From assembly GCF_947179515.1 (NCBI RefSeq), contig NC_067495.1:22598413-22662412 (forward strand): a stretch of DNA of 64,000 nucleotides. Direction: 5' to 3'. Source of the DNA: Apodemus sylvaticus (Eukaryota; Chordata; Mammalia; Rodentia; Muridae). The position numbers were made by a program, and so were the translations under genes. Under the pieces are notes generated by a model. That model was not told the origin of the DNA. It did not search any database and worked only from the letters and a program-made list of their open reading frames with translations. This document shows positions 46,756-58,534 of this stretch, in pieces. Position 1 is the stretch's first letter, and the number at the start of each line of letters is the position of its first letter.

Positions 46756-49700
46756 ATGATAGGAAGCCATAACCACTACTCCTTAATATCTCTTAACATC
46801 AATGGACTCAATTCCCCAATAAAAAGATATGGACTAACAGACTAGTTATATAAATATGACCCTACATTTTGCTGCATACAGGAAACACACCTCAGTGTCA
46901 GACAAATACTACCTTAGAGTAAAAGGCTGGAAGACAATTCTACAAGCAAATGGTCTCAGGAAACAAGCCGGAGTTGCCATTCTAATATCAGATAAAATTG
47001 ACTTTCAACCTAATGTCATCAAAAGAGACATGGAAGGACACTTCTTGCTGGTCAAAGGAAAAATCCAACAAGAAGAACTCTCAATCCTGACCATCTATGT
47101 TCCAAATACAAGGGCACCTTTATTCATAAAAGAAACTTTACTAAAGCTCAAAGCCCACATTGCACCTAACACAATAATTGTGCGTAACTTCAACACTCCA
47201 CTCTCCTCAATGGACCGATCAGGAAAGCAGAAACTAAACAGGGAGACAGTGAAACTAATTGAAGCTTTTGACCAATTGGATTTAACAGATATATATAAAA
47301 CTTTTCATCCCAAAGCAAAAGAATATACCTTTTTCTCAGCACATCATGGTACCTTCTCCAAAATCGATAATATAGTTGGTCACAAGACAGACCTCAACAA
47401 ATATAAGGAGACTGAAATAATCCCATGCCTCATATCAGATCACTATGGAGTAAAAGTGGTCTTTAATAACAATAAAAACAACAGAAAGCCCACATACACA
47501 TGGACACTGAACAATACTCTACTCAATGATACCTTGGTCAAGGAAGAAATAAAAAAATCAAAGATTTTTTTATAATTTAACGAAAATGAAGGCACAACAT
47601 ACCCAAATCTATGGGACACAATGAAAGCAGTGCTAAGAGGAAAACTCATAGCTTTGAGTGCCTCCAAAAAGAAATTGGAGAGAGCATAGACTAGAAGATT
47701 AACAGAACAACTGAAAGCACTAGAACAAAAAGAAGCTAACTCACCCAGGAGGAGAAGACAGGAAATCATCAAACTCAGGGCTGAAATCAATCAAGTAGAA
47801 ACTAAGAGAACCATACAAAGAATCAACAAAACCAGGAGCTGGTTCTTTGAAAAAAATCAACAAGATAGATAAACCCCTAGCTAGACTAACCAAAGGGCAC
47901 AGAGACAGTATCCAAATTAACAAAATTAAAAATGGAAAGGGAGATATAACAACAGAAACTGAGGAAATTCAAAAAATCATCAGATCCTACTACAAAAGCC
48001 TGTACTCAACTCAACTGGAGAATCTGGAAGAAATGGACAATTTCCTTGACAGGTACCAAATACCAAAATTAAATCAGGATCAAATAGATCATCTAAACAG
48101 ACCCATAACCCCTAAAGAAATAGAAGGGGTCATAGATAGCCTTCTATCCAAAGAAAAAAAGCACAGGACCAGATGGTTTTAGTGCAGAATTCTATCAGAC
48201 CTTCAAAGAAGACTTAACACCAATACTCTTCAAAATATTCCACCAAATAGAAACAGAAGGAACACTACCCACCTCCTTCTACGAAGTCACAATTATGCTG
48301 ATACCAAAACCACACAAAGATCCAACTAAGAAAGAGAATCTCAGGCCAATTTCCCTTATGAATATCGATGCAAAAATACTCAATAAAATTATTGCCCACT
48401 GAATCTAAGAACACATCAAAATGATCATCCACCATGATCAAGTATGCTTTATTCCAGGGATGCAGGGATGGTTCAATATACAGAAATCCATCAATGTTAT
48501 TCAATACATAAAAATCTCAAAGAAAAAAAACACATGATCATTTCATTAGATGCTAAAAAAGCATTTGACAAAATTCAGCATCCTTTCATGCTAAGTCTTG
48601 GAAAGGACAGGAATTCAAGGCCCATATATAAACATAGTAAAAGCAATATACAGCAAACTGGTAGCCAAAATCAAACTAAATGGAGAGAAACTTGAAGCAA
48701 TCCCACTAAAATCAGGGACTAGACAAGGCTGCCCCTCTCTCCATATCTTTTCAATATAGTTCTTGAAGTCCTAGCTAGAGCAATTAGACAACATAAGGAG
48801 GTCAAAGGGATACAAATTGGAAAGGAAGAAGTCAAACTATCACTATTTGCAGATGATATGATAGTATACTTAAGTGACCCAAAAACTCTGCTAGAGAACT
48901 CCTACAGCTGATAAACAACTTCAGCAAAGTGGCTGGCTACAAAATCAAGTAAAGCAAATCAGTAGCCTTTATATACTCAAAGGGTAAGCAGACTGAGAAA
49001 GAAATTAGGGAAATGACACATTTCACATTAGCCACAAACAGCATAAAGTATCTTGGGGTGACTCTAACCAAACAAGTGAAAAACCTATATGACAAGAACT
49101 TCAGATCTCTGAAGAAGGAAATCAAAGAAGATCTCAGAAAATGGAAAAATCTTCCATTCTGGTGGATTGGCAGGATTAATATAGTTAAAATGGCCATCTT
49201 GCCAAAGGCAATCTACAGATTCAATGCAATCCCCATCATAATCCCAACTCAGTTCTTCATAGAGCTAAAAGAGCAATTCTCAAATTCATCTGGAATAACA
49301 AAACAACCAGGATAGCTAAAATAATTCTCAACAGTAAAAGAACTGGGGGATTAAGTATCCCAAACCTCAAACTTTACTACAGAGCAATAGTGATAAAAAA
49401 ACAAAAAAACAAACAAACAAAAAAAAACTGCATGGTATTGGTACAATGTCAGGCATGTGGATCAATGGAATAGGATTGAAGACCCAGACATGAACCCACA
49501 CACTTATGGTCACTTGATCTTCGACAAAGGAGCTGAAAGCATCCAGTGGAAAAAGGATAGCCTTTTCAACAAATGGTGCTGGTTCAACTGGAGGTCAGCA
49601 TACAGAAGAATGCAAATCAATCTATTCTTATCTCCTTGTACTAAGCTGAACTCCAAATGGATCAAGGACCCCCACATAAAACTTGACACACTAAAACTAA

Positions 49701-52058
49701 TAGAAAAGAAACTGGGGAAGACCCTTGAGGACATGGGCGCAGTGGAAAAGTTCCTGAATAGAACACCAAAAGCTTATGCTCTAAAATCAAGAATTGACAA
49801 ATGGGACCTCATAAAACTACAAAGTTTCTGTAAGGCAAAGGACACTGTCAAAAGGACAAAATGTCAACCAACAGATTGGGAAAGGATCTTCACTAACCCT
49901 AAATCCTACAGAAGGCTAATATGTAATATATACAAAGAACTCACGAAGGTAGAACCCAGAGAACCAAATAACCCCATTAAAAATGGGGTACAGAGCTAAA
50001 CAAAGAATTTTCACATGAAGAACTTCAGAGGTCTGAGAAGCACCTTAAAAAATGTTCAACATCATTAATCATTAGGGAAATGCAAATCAAAACAACCCTG
50101 AGATTTCACCTCACACCAGTCAGAATGGCTAAGGTCAAAAAATCAGGAGACAGCAGGTGTTGGCGAGGATGTGAAGAGGAACACTCCTCCACTGCTGGTG
50201 GGATTGCAAGATGGTGCATCCACTTTGGAGATCAGTCTGGTGCTTCCTCAGAAATCTGGGCATGACAATTCCAGAGGACCATTCTATACCACTCCTGGAC
50301 ATATACCCAGAGGATTCCCCGGCATGCAATAAGGACTATTGTTCTACTATGTTCATAGCAGCCTTATTTGTAACAGTCAGAAGCTGGAAAGAACCCAGGT
50401 GTATCCTGGACCTCAGAGCAATAGTATTAAAAACTACATGGTATTGGTACAGTGACAGGCAAGTGGATCAATGGAATAGGAATGAAGATCCAGAAATGAA
50501 TCCACACACTTATGGTCACTTGATCTTCGACAAAGGAGCAGAAAACATCCAGTGGAAAAAAAGATAGCCTTTTCAACAAATGGTGCTGGCTCAACTGGAG
50601 GTCAGCATGCAGAAGAATGCAAATTGATCCATTCTTATCTGCTTGTACTATGCTCAACTCCAAGTGGATCAAGGACCTCCACATAAAACCAGACACACTG
50701 AAACTAATAGAAAAGAAACTGGGGAAGATGCTTGAGGACATGGGTACAGGGGGAAAGTTCCTGAGTAGAACTCCAATAGCTTATGCTCTAAATCAAGAAT
50801 TGACAAATGGGATCTCATAAAATTACAAAGTTTCTGTAAGACAAAGGACACTGTCAAAAGGACAAAACGGCAACCAACAAATTGGGATCTTCACCAATCC
50901 TACATCTGACAGAGGGCTAATATCCAATATATACCAAGAACTCAAGAAGTTAGACCCCAGAAAACCAAATAACCCTATTTAAAAAAAGGGGTACAGAGCC
51001 AAACAAAGAATTTTCTTTTTTTAATTTATTTTCTATATTCTTTGTTTACATTCTGAATGCTTTCCCCTTCCCTGGTTCCCCCCTTCCCATGGGTCATAAG
51101 CCCTCTTCCTTCTGACCATTTCCCAATCACCCGCCTCCCATTTCTCTGTCCTGGTACTACTCACCTACAATGCTGGATCAACTCTTTTCAGAACCAGGGC
51201 CCTCTCTTTCCCTCTTCTTGGGTATCATTTGATATGCTAACTGTGTCTTGAGAATTCAGAACTTCTGGGCTAAGTAATATCCACTTATCAGTGATTGCAT
51301 TCCATATGTATTCTTTTGTGATTGGGTTACCTCACTTAGGATGAATTAAATGCAATCCCCTTCAAAAATCCCAAACCAGTTCTTCATAGATTTAGAAAGA
51401 GCAATTCTTAAATTCATCTGGAATAACAAAAAAACCCAGGATAGCTAAAGCTATTCTCAACAGTAACAAAGAATTTTCAACTGAAGAACTTTGAATGGCT
51501 AAGAAGCACCTTAAGAAATGTTCAACATCATTAGTCATTAGGGAAATGCAAATCAAAACAACACTGAGAGTTCACCTTACATCAGTCAGAACGGCTAAGA
51601 TTAAGAACTCAGAAGACAGCAGGTGTTGGAGAGGATGTGGAGAAAGATGGACACTCCTCCACTGCTGGTGGGAATGCAAGTTGGTACAACTACTCTAGAA
51701 ATCAGTCTGGCACTTCCTCCGAAAACTGGGCATGACACTTCCGAAGGACCCTGCAATTCCACTCTTGGGCATATACCCAGAGGATTCCCCGGCATGCAAT
51801 CAGAATACATGCTCCACTATGTTCATAGCAGCTTTATTTATAATAGCCAGAAGCTGGAAAGAACCCAGATGTCACTCAATTTAAGAATGGATACAGAAAA
51901 TGTGGTATATTTACATAATGGAACACTAGGCAATTAAAAACAATGAATTCATGAAATTCTTAGGCAAATGGTTGGGTCTGGAAAATATCATCCTAAGTGA
52001 GGTAACCCAATCACAAAAGAACACACATGGAATGCAGTCACAGATAAGTAGATATTAG
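46756..52058 (+). pseudogene. L1 'B' ORF2 remnant
   Basis: Starts at 46756 and reads well through the endonuclease (open 46856-47575). The GDFNT block reads RNFNT there, so the conserved Asp is changed to Asn (codon 47185-47187). Frameshifts, stops, A-rich expansions (49400-49427), a repeated segment and a nested minus-strand L1 disrupt the rest. The final stop is a TAG at 52056-52058. Confidence 0.82.
51016..51464 (-). mobile_element. short L1 on minus strand, 5'-inverted
   Basis: Read on the minus strand, 51343-51016 is an L1 3' end with its A-tail at the left (T-rich from 51016). 51344-51464 is a further-upstream piece of ORF2 in the opposite (plus) direction. That is a twin-primed L1 with sequence lost between the two parts. 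Perfect 14-bp duplications, aacaaagaattttc, lie at 51002-51015 and 51465-51478. Confidence 0.88.
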
Positions 52059-52330
52059 CTCAGAAGCTCTGAGTACCCAAGACACAATTCACATATCAAA
52101 TGACTCCCAAGAAGGATGGAGAGGTCTCTGGTCCTGAAAAGGCTTGTTCCAGCATTGTAAGAGAGTACCAGGATAGAGAAGTAGGAGGGGGGTTGATAGG
52201 AGAATGGGCAGAGGGAAGAGGGCTTGGGGAACTTATGGGGAGGGGGAAACCAGGAAAGGGAAAGTCATTTGGAATGTAAACAAAGAATATAGAAAATTTT
52301 AAAAATTACCAAAAAAAAAATATAGTCATG

Positions 52331-53065
52331 TGCTGGATATTAGCCCTCTATCAGATATGGGGTTAGTGAAGATATTTTCCCAATCTGTAGGTTGCTGATT
52401 TGTGATATTGACTAGGACCTTGGCCTTACAGAACCTTTCTGGTTTCAAGAGGTTCCATTTATCAGTTCTTGATCTTACAGCCTGAGCCACTGGAGTTCTG
52501 TTTAAATAATTTCCACCTGTGCAAATGATATCAAGGCTCTCTGCCACTTTCTCATCTTTAGATTCAGTATATCTGGTTTTATGTTGAAGTCCTTGATATA
52601 CCTGGACTTGAGCTTTGTGCAAAGTAACAAATATGAATCTAATTTCGTTTCTCTACATACTGACTGCCAGTTAAACTAGCACCATTTATAGAAGATGCTT
52701 TCCCTTTTCCATTGTATGTTTTTGGCTTCTTTGTCAAAAATAAATAGTTATTAGGGATGTGGGTTTTTTGCTCTCGGTGTTTAATTCTATTCTACCAATC
52801 AAATAGTTTGTCTCTTAATAACACCATGAAGTTATTATCATTATTGCTCTATAGTATATTATATCTTGAAGTCAGTTATGGTGATTGCCTCACAAGTTCT
52901 GTCATTGTTAAGAATTGTTCTCTCTATTCTTGTTTTTCTTTACTGCTTTTCCAGGTGATTTTGATAATTTTGCTATCCACCAAGATACCAAACAACCCAA
53001 TCAAAAATGGCATATAGAAATAATTCACAACAGAGGAATCTTGAATAGCAAAGAAGCACTTAAAC
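52331..53065 (+). mobile_element. old L1 with inverted 5' part
   Basis: 52331-52975 is L1 ORF2 on the minus strand, and 52980-53065 is L1 ORF2 on the plus strand from just downstream in the source ('accaaacaaccc' onwards). The geometry again suggests twin priming. No clear A-tail or target duplication is visible, and divergence is high, so age or later deletion has blurred the structure. Confidence 0.6.
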
Positions 53066-53723
53066 AAAATATTGCTGCAAAGCAAGCTCAGATTTGTCAG
53101 CAAAGTAAAGCTATTGTGTGATTTGCAAGTATTCAGCAAAGGTTCTTAATATGAAGATAGCACATGCAAGTTCACTAAAAGGAAATCTCAACAAAAAATT
53201 CATATAAGACCTAGGTCCTTAGCCAAACTCATAGGATAAGAAGGGTCTTTGAGACTATGAGCATGAAAGTCTTGGAAAAGCTTTCCAGGAAAAGCTGGTA
53301 TGCAGTTTGCACCCAGAGTTACACTTCACACTGTGCAGACTCTAACAGGTTTCTTTGTTTGGGGGGAATTCACCATAGACAGTCAATGCTAGATCTGTGT
53401 TACCAAGTCTAATGCTGTCACACTGAGTATGAGACTAGCAGGGGCATTTCTAGAGATCTTACTGGGTAAATACACAAGCATTTATGGTGAGCTAAACTTC
53501 ATGTGTAAAGGCAGAGTAGCTGGGTTTGATTCTGGAATACCTCACCAGAGAAAGCAATAGTGTAGTGTACTTGGTGTTTGTTACTTTGTGGGATCTTCTT
53601 TATTCCACCCCCTCCCCAACTGTTATCCTTCCTTTTAACCCCTAATACTAGACAGGAGAGCAAAATATGGATACATGGGAAATGAATTAGCATTATTGTA
53701 GACTATATCATGCTGATTAGAAG
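53066..53723. other. unassigned DNA
   Basis: No gene or named repeat between the old L1 and the probable LTR. A minus-strand 64-codon frame (53499-53693) has no recognisable features. Confidence 0.45.
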
Positions 53724-54377
53724 TGGGAGAGTGAGCTGTGCATAGGCAGCCTGGTCCCTGGTGAAGCTCAGGCATAAAACCCAGCAGGTGACTGCTGCCT
53801 GCAAAGAACTACAGGTGTTTGGCTGCACCTCTTCAGTCCCTGGCTCCTGTTACAGCCATAGCTGTTCCTGTAACCCCCCCCCCCCCAGGGATTTTTGGCC
53901 ATCAGTCATGTAGGAGCAGCACCAAGCCCTCCCACATGCAAATAAGGTTTCCCCATCTCTCAGACTGAGCCAATGAGAAATACCTGTTCTCAGAGCCTGA
54001 TTCATCCCAAAACTGTACATAAGAATCCTATCAAGGATTAAAGGTATGTGAGAACTACTCAGTAGTCTGAGAGCTTCTGTTATAAGAGCTGTAATACCAC
54101 CTCTTAGGAAGAAGTCTGTTCTCCTGATATGCCACTAGCTCACCTGCAGTCCTCACTGGTAGTTGGCACCTCTTCAGCCCAGTCCAGCCTGGCCTGACTT
54201 AGTGCAGGGTGATGTGGAGCAACTAGTGTGGCAGGTAACTGAGATGGAGCCAGGCACAGGAGTGGAAGAGGTAGAGCCACTCTCCCTTCCAGCTTGCACT
54301 CTCTCCTCTTTGCCTGAGACCTCGCACACAGATGGGCCAGAGATCTCTCTGGAAGGCCTTCAGTCCACAGGCCCACA
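53724..54377 (+). mobile_element. probable endogenous retrovirus LTR
   Basis: A roughly 650-base segment ends in 'ca' two bases before a primer-binding-like site. It contains an octamer-like atgcaaat (53938-53945), a CCAAT box near 53972 and a weak TATA-like 'tacataagaatcc' near 54016. The left end at 'tgggag' is my best guess. A C13 run (53874-53886) lies inside. No second LTR is seen in the window. Family is not identified. Confidence 0.45.
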
Positions 54378-54430
54378 TTTGGCATCCAAGTGTGGCTCTA
54401 ACTGAATTGAATGTATACTACAGGAAGGTG

Positions 54431-54469
<39 letters not shown>

Positions 54470-54704
54470 CTGGAGACAAGCTACCTGTCCTTCCCCACTA
54501 TGCTTTCAGTTAGCATCATCGAGTGGATTTGGATATACTGAAGGGTCAACTGAAGCCTCCCGGCCATAGCTGGCTGAAGGTCCCTCTAGCCTCTGTCTAT
54601 ATCCCAGCAGCCTGCAATGGGCATTGGCAAATACTCCCTATCTAAATTTCCTTAAAACAAAAAGAAAACCTCATAATGTTGCGGGCACTTAAAAGACACA
54701 GGGT
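54378..54704 (+). mobile_element. endogenous retrovirus leader with degenerate primer-binding site
   Basis: tggcatccaagtgtgg (54380-54395) resembles the lysine tRNA primer-binding site of betaretrovirus-like elements (TGGCGCCCAACGTGGG) with several changes. A CA repeat (54432-54468) follows. No open reading frame survives. The same element probably resumes at 56263 after an L1 insertion. Identification is inference from the site and its position after the LTR. Confidence 0.4.
54432..54468 (+). repeat. (CA)n microsatellite
   Basis: About 18 CA units inside the presumed retroviral leader. Confidence 0.95.
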
Positions 54705-56248
54705 AATTTTATGAGGTCCCATTTGTCAATTCTTGATCTTAGAGCATATGCTATTGGTGTTCTGTTCAGAAACTTTCTCCCTGTACCGATGTCCTCAAGG
54801 GTCTTCCCCAGTTTCTTTTCTATTAGCTTCAGAGTGTCTGGCTTTATGTGGAGGTCCTTGATCCATTTGGAGTTGAGCTTAGTACAAGGAGACAAGGATG
54901 GATCAATTCACATTCTTCTGCATGCTGACCTCCAGTTGAACCAGCACCATTTGTTGAAAAGGCTATCTTTTTTCCACTGGATGTTTTCAGCCCCTTTGTC
55001 CAGGATCAAGTGGCCATAGGTGTGTGGGTTCATTTCTGGATCTTCAATCCTGTTCCATTGATCCTCCTGCCTGTCACTGTACCAACACCATGCAGTTTTT
55101 AACACTATTTCTCTGTAGTATTGCTTGAGGTCAGGGATACTGATTCCCCCAGAATTTCTTTTGTTGCTGAGAATAGTTTTAGCTATCCTGGGTTTTTTGT
55201 TATTCCAGATGAATTTGATAATTGCTCTTTCTAACTTTGTGAAGGACAAATCAGCAACCAACAAATTGGGAAAAGATCTTCACCAATCCTACATCAGATA
55301 GAGGGCTAATATCCAATATATATAAAGAACTCAAGAAGTTAGACTCCAGAAAACCAAACAACCCTCTTAAAAAATGGGGTACAGAGTTAAACAAAGAATT
55401 CTCACCTGAAGAAATTCGGATGGCAGAGAAGCATCTTAAAAAATGCTCAACTTCATTAGTCATTAGGGAAATGCAAATCAAAACAACCCTGAGATTTCAC
55501 CTTACACCAGTCAGAATGGCTAAGATTAAAAATTCAGGAGACAGCAGGTGTTGGCGAGGATGTGGAGAAAGAGAAGCACTCCTCCACTGCTGGTGGGGTT
55601 GCAAATTGGTACAACCACTCTGGAAATTAGTCTGGCGGTTCCTCCGAAAACTGAGCACCTCACTTTCAGAAGATCCTGCTATACCACTCCTGGGCATATA
55701 CCCAGAGGATTCCCCACCATGTAATAAGGATACATGCTCTACTATGTTCATAGCAGCCCTATTTATAATTGCCAGAAGCTGGAAAGAACCCAGGTGTCCC
55801 TCAATGGAGGAATGGACACAAAAAAAATTGTGGTATATTTACACAATGGAGTTCTATTCAGCCATTAGAAACAATGAATTCATGAAATTCTTAGGCAAAT
55901 GAATGGAGCTAGAGAACATCATACTAAGTAAGGTAACCCAGACTCAAAAGGTGAATCATGGTATGCACTCACTAAGAAGTGGATACTAACCTAGAAAACT
56001 GGAATATCCATAACATAATCCACACATCAAATGAGGTACAAGAAGAAAGGAGGAGTGGCCCCTTGTTCTGGAAAGACTCAGTGAAGCAGTATTTGGCAAA
56101 ACCAGAACGGGGAAGTGGGAAGGGGTGGGTGGGAGGACAGGGGGAGAGAAGGGGGCTTATGGGACTTCGGGGAGTGAGGGGCTAGAAAAGGGGAAATCAT
56201 TTGAAAGGTAAATAAAAATATATCGAATAAAAAAAAATCATATTAAAA
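54705..56248 (+). mobile_element. young L1, 5'-inverted, in a retrovirus remnant
   Basis: 54705-55240 is ORF2 on the minus strand and 55244-56248 is forward ORF2 end plus 3' UTR and A-tail. Only about 45 bases of source are missing at the switch. Perfect 14-bp duplications, aaaagacacagggt, occur at 54691-54704 and 56249-56262. The forward ORF2 part is open for 160 codons (55420-55902) until TGG became TGA. The 3' UTR is the 'cttatggg' subtype. Confidence 0.92.
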
Positions 56249-56262
56249 AAAAGACACAGGGT

Positions 56263-56944
56263 GGTTCCAGTTCCTAAACCTGAGGGAAGGCTTGTCATTT
56301 TGGACCTCTGTGGAATCCCCCAAAGCCAAATAGGTCCAGGGAATGTTCCCATTGGACAAAGAGTTTCTCCTCTTTTCTGTCATGATCTACTCACCATCAC
56401 ATATTAACCACCCCAGGTCAGGGAAATAGGTGCTCTATTAAAATCCCACTGAAGAAAAATAGCCAGAAAACAAGCCTCCTTTTTGGGAGGAAGTCCTTCA
56501 GATACCATCACACATGTCCAATGATAATATTTATAGCCTGAACTCAGGGATCTGAGTAACTTCTCTCATCAAAAACAGAGATAGATTCCCAAGAAGGAAA
56601 AATATCCTTCAGTGATTTTTTTTTTTTTTGCAAATCTTACCTGCAATTTGGCAATGTGTAGGAGCATCTAAAATCTAAAATAGGACAGGCTGATAGCAAC
56701 ACAGCTCCTGAGCCTCCTCAGTCAGATGAACCCAACGATCAAGGTCCTAAAAACCACTCTATTTAAGATCTTACAGTAATTACTCAACTAATGAAGGAAA
56801 TAAAATCCATCTACCCACGCCTGACCACCCCTGACTCTTTTTGACTCAGAGGAAACACAAAATTAAACATCTGCTCCTTCGACCCCTCCCTCTCCCACTC
56901 AATGGCAAATCTCCATTAAAAAAATAATAACAACAACAACAAAA
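56263..56944 (+). mobile_element. continuation of the retrovirus-like internal region
   Basis: Joins 54704 across the L1 target duplication. Short coding-like stretches occur ('gttccagttcctaaacctga' near 56263; a Pro/Ser/Glu-rich stretch near 56700) but all frames are closed, and I could not identify a domain. Assignment to a gag-like region is speculation based on distance from the primer-binding-like site. Confidence 0.3.
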
Positions 56945-57449
56945 AGAACAAGTGAGCCTGCACAGGTAAGTCCGTCCCTACAGAGCAGAGAATCCAGTCC
57001 AGAGGCCTCTGGCAAGAGCCTTCCGGTCTCTGCCTCTGGATCAGGAACACCCTCTACCACAGCGCACCATCTTCAAGCAGTGCAGGAAGCCAGCTATCCA
57101 CCCAGCAGCCAGTGAGGAGGTGATAGCCAGCACAGTCTGCATCCAGAGTTGATAGGGGCCACAGAGGTACATACCCAAATACAACTACAAAAGAGTGGAT
57201 CTAGGCTGCCATCTTTGCTTCTGTGACTGTGAAACAGATTGGTAGGTAGGTTTCACCAGAGTAGAGGATCGCTTGGAAGACACCACACCAGGACTCCACC
57301 TGCATCCAGGAACTCTGCAGCACAACAGCAATCTGTGCCAGGTAAAAGCAGCTCACCCAGGGTTGCTGAGATAGGTCTACAGGCACATACACAGGAGGGG
57401 CAAGTTCCAGCCAGTGACAACAGGCCCAACTAACACCAGAGATAATCAG

Positions 57450-58534
57450 ATGGCAAAGGCAAACATGGGAATGTTGCTAACAGAAATCAAGGCAATATGG
57501 CACCAACCGAACCCAATTCTCCTACAACAGCAAGTCCTGGATACCCCAACACACCAGGAAAGCAAGATTTGGATTTAAAATCACAGGACATGATGTTGAT
57601 GAAGGGCATCATGGAGGGCTTCAAGAATGACATAAATAACTCCCTTACAGAAATATAAGAGAACACAAGTAAACAGTGAGAAGCCCTTGAAGAACTAAGG
57701 GAAAACACAACAAGACAAGTGAAGGAATTAAACAAAGCCATCCAGGATTAAAAGAAGGAGGTAGAAGCAATAGCAAAATTACAAAGAGAGACAACTAGGG
57801 ACATAGAAAACCTATGAAAGAAGTCATGGATCCAAGCATCAACAACAGAATACAAGAGATGGAAAAGGGAATCTCAGATGTAGAAGATACCAAAGAAAGC
57901 ATTGATACAATATTCAAAGAAAATGAAAAATGCAAAAAGCTCCTGCCCCAAAATATCCAGGAAATCCAGGACAAAATGAGAAGACAAAATTTAAGGATAA
58001 TAGGCATAGAAGAGAGTGAAGATTTCCAAATTAAAGGGCCAGTAAATGTCTTCAACAAAATTATAGAAGAAAACTTCCCTATCCTAAAGAAAGAGATGCC
58101 TATGAACATACATGAAGCCTACAGAACTCCAAATAGATTTGACCAGAAAAGAAATTCATCCTGTCACATAATAATTAAAACACCAAATGTTTAAATTATT
58201 TAACAAAGAAAGAATATTAAAAGCAGTAAGGGAAAAATGTCAAGTAACATATAAAGGTAGACCTATCAGAATTTCACTGGATTTCTCACCAGAGACTATG
58301 AAAGGCAGAAGAGCCTAGGCAGATGTCATGCAGACCCTAAGGGAACACACATGCCAACCCAAACTGTTATTTCCAGAAAATCTCTCAATCACCATAGATG
58401 GAGAAACCAAGGTTTTTAATGACAAAAACAAATTTACACAGTATCTTTCCACAAATCCAGCTCTTCAAAGGATAATGAATGGAAAACACCAACAAAGGGA
58501 GGGAAACTACACACAAGAAAAAGCAAGAAAGTAA
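57450..58534 (+). pseudogene. L1 'C' ORF1 remnant
   Basis: The start codon at 57450 aligns with that of the intact ORF1. The coiled-coil part has early stops. An open stretch at 57814-58194 covers the end of the coiled coil and the RNA-recognition domain (with an IQDKMRRQNLRIIGIEESED-like run), and the C-terminal domain resumes at 58328. The stop is a TAA at 58532-58534. It has no 22-residue repeat expansion. Confidence 0.8.

Larger units (their letters stand above)
38431..52320 (+). mobile_element. older L1 'B', split by a full-length L1
   Basis: 5' UTR from about 38431, ORF1 38868-40092, then after the nested full-length L1 (40148-46739) a broken ORF2 from 46756 to a stop near 52058, a 3' UTR and an A-tail at about 52311-52320. 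Within ORF2 a segment is repeated (49357-50401 and from 50402). A minus-strand L1 sits at 51016-51464. It is more diverged than the young family but clearly related to it. Confidence 0.85.
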
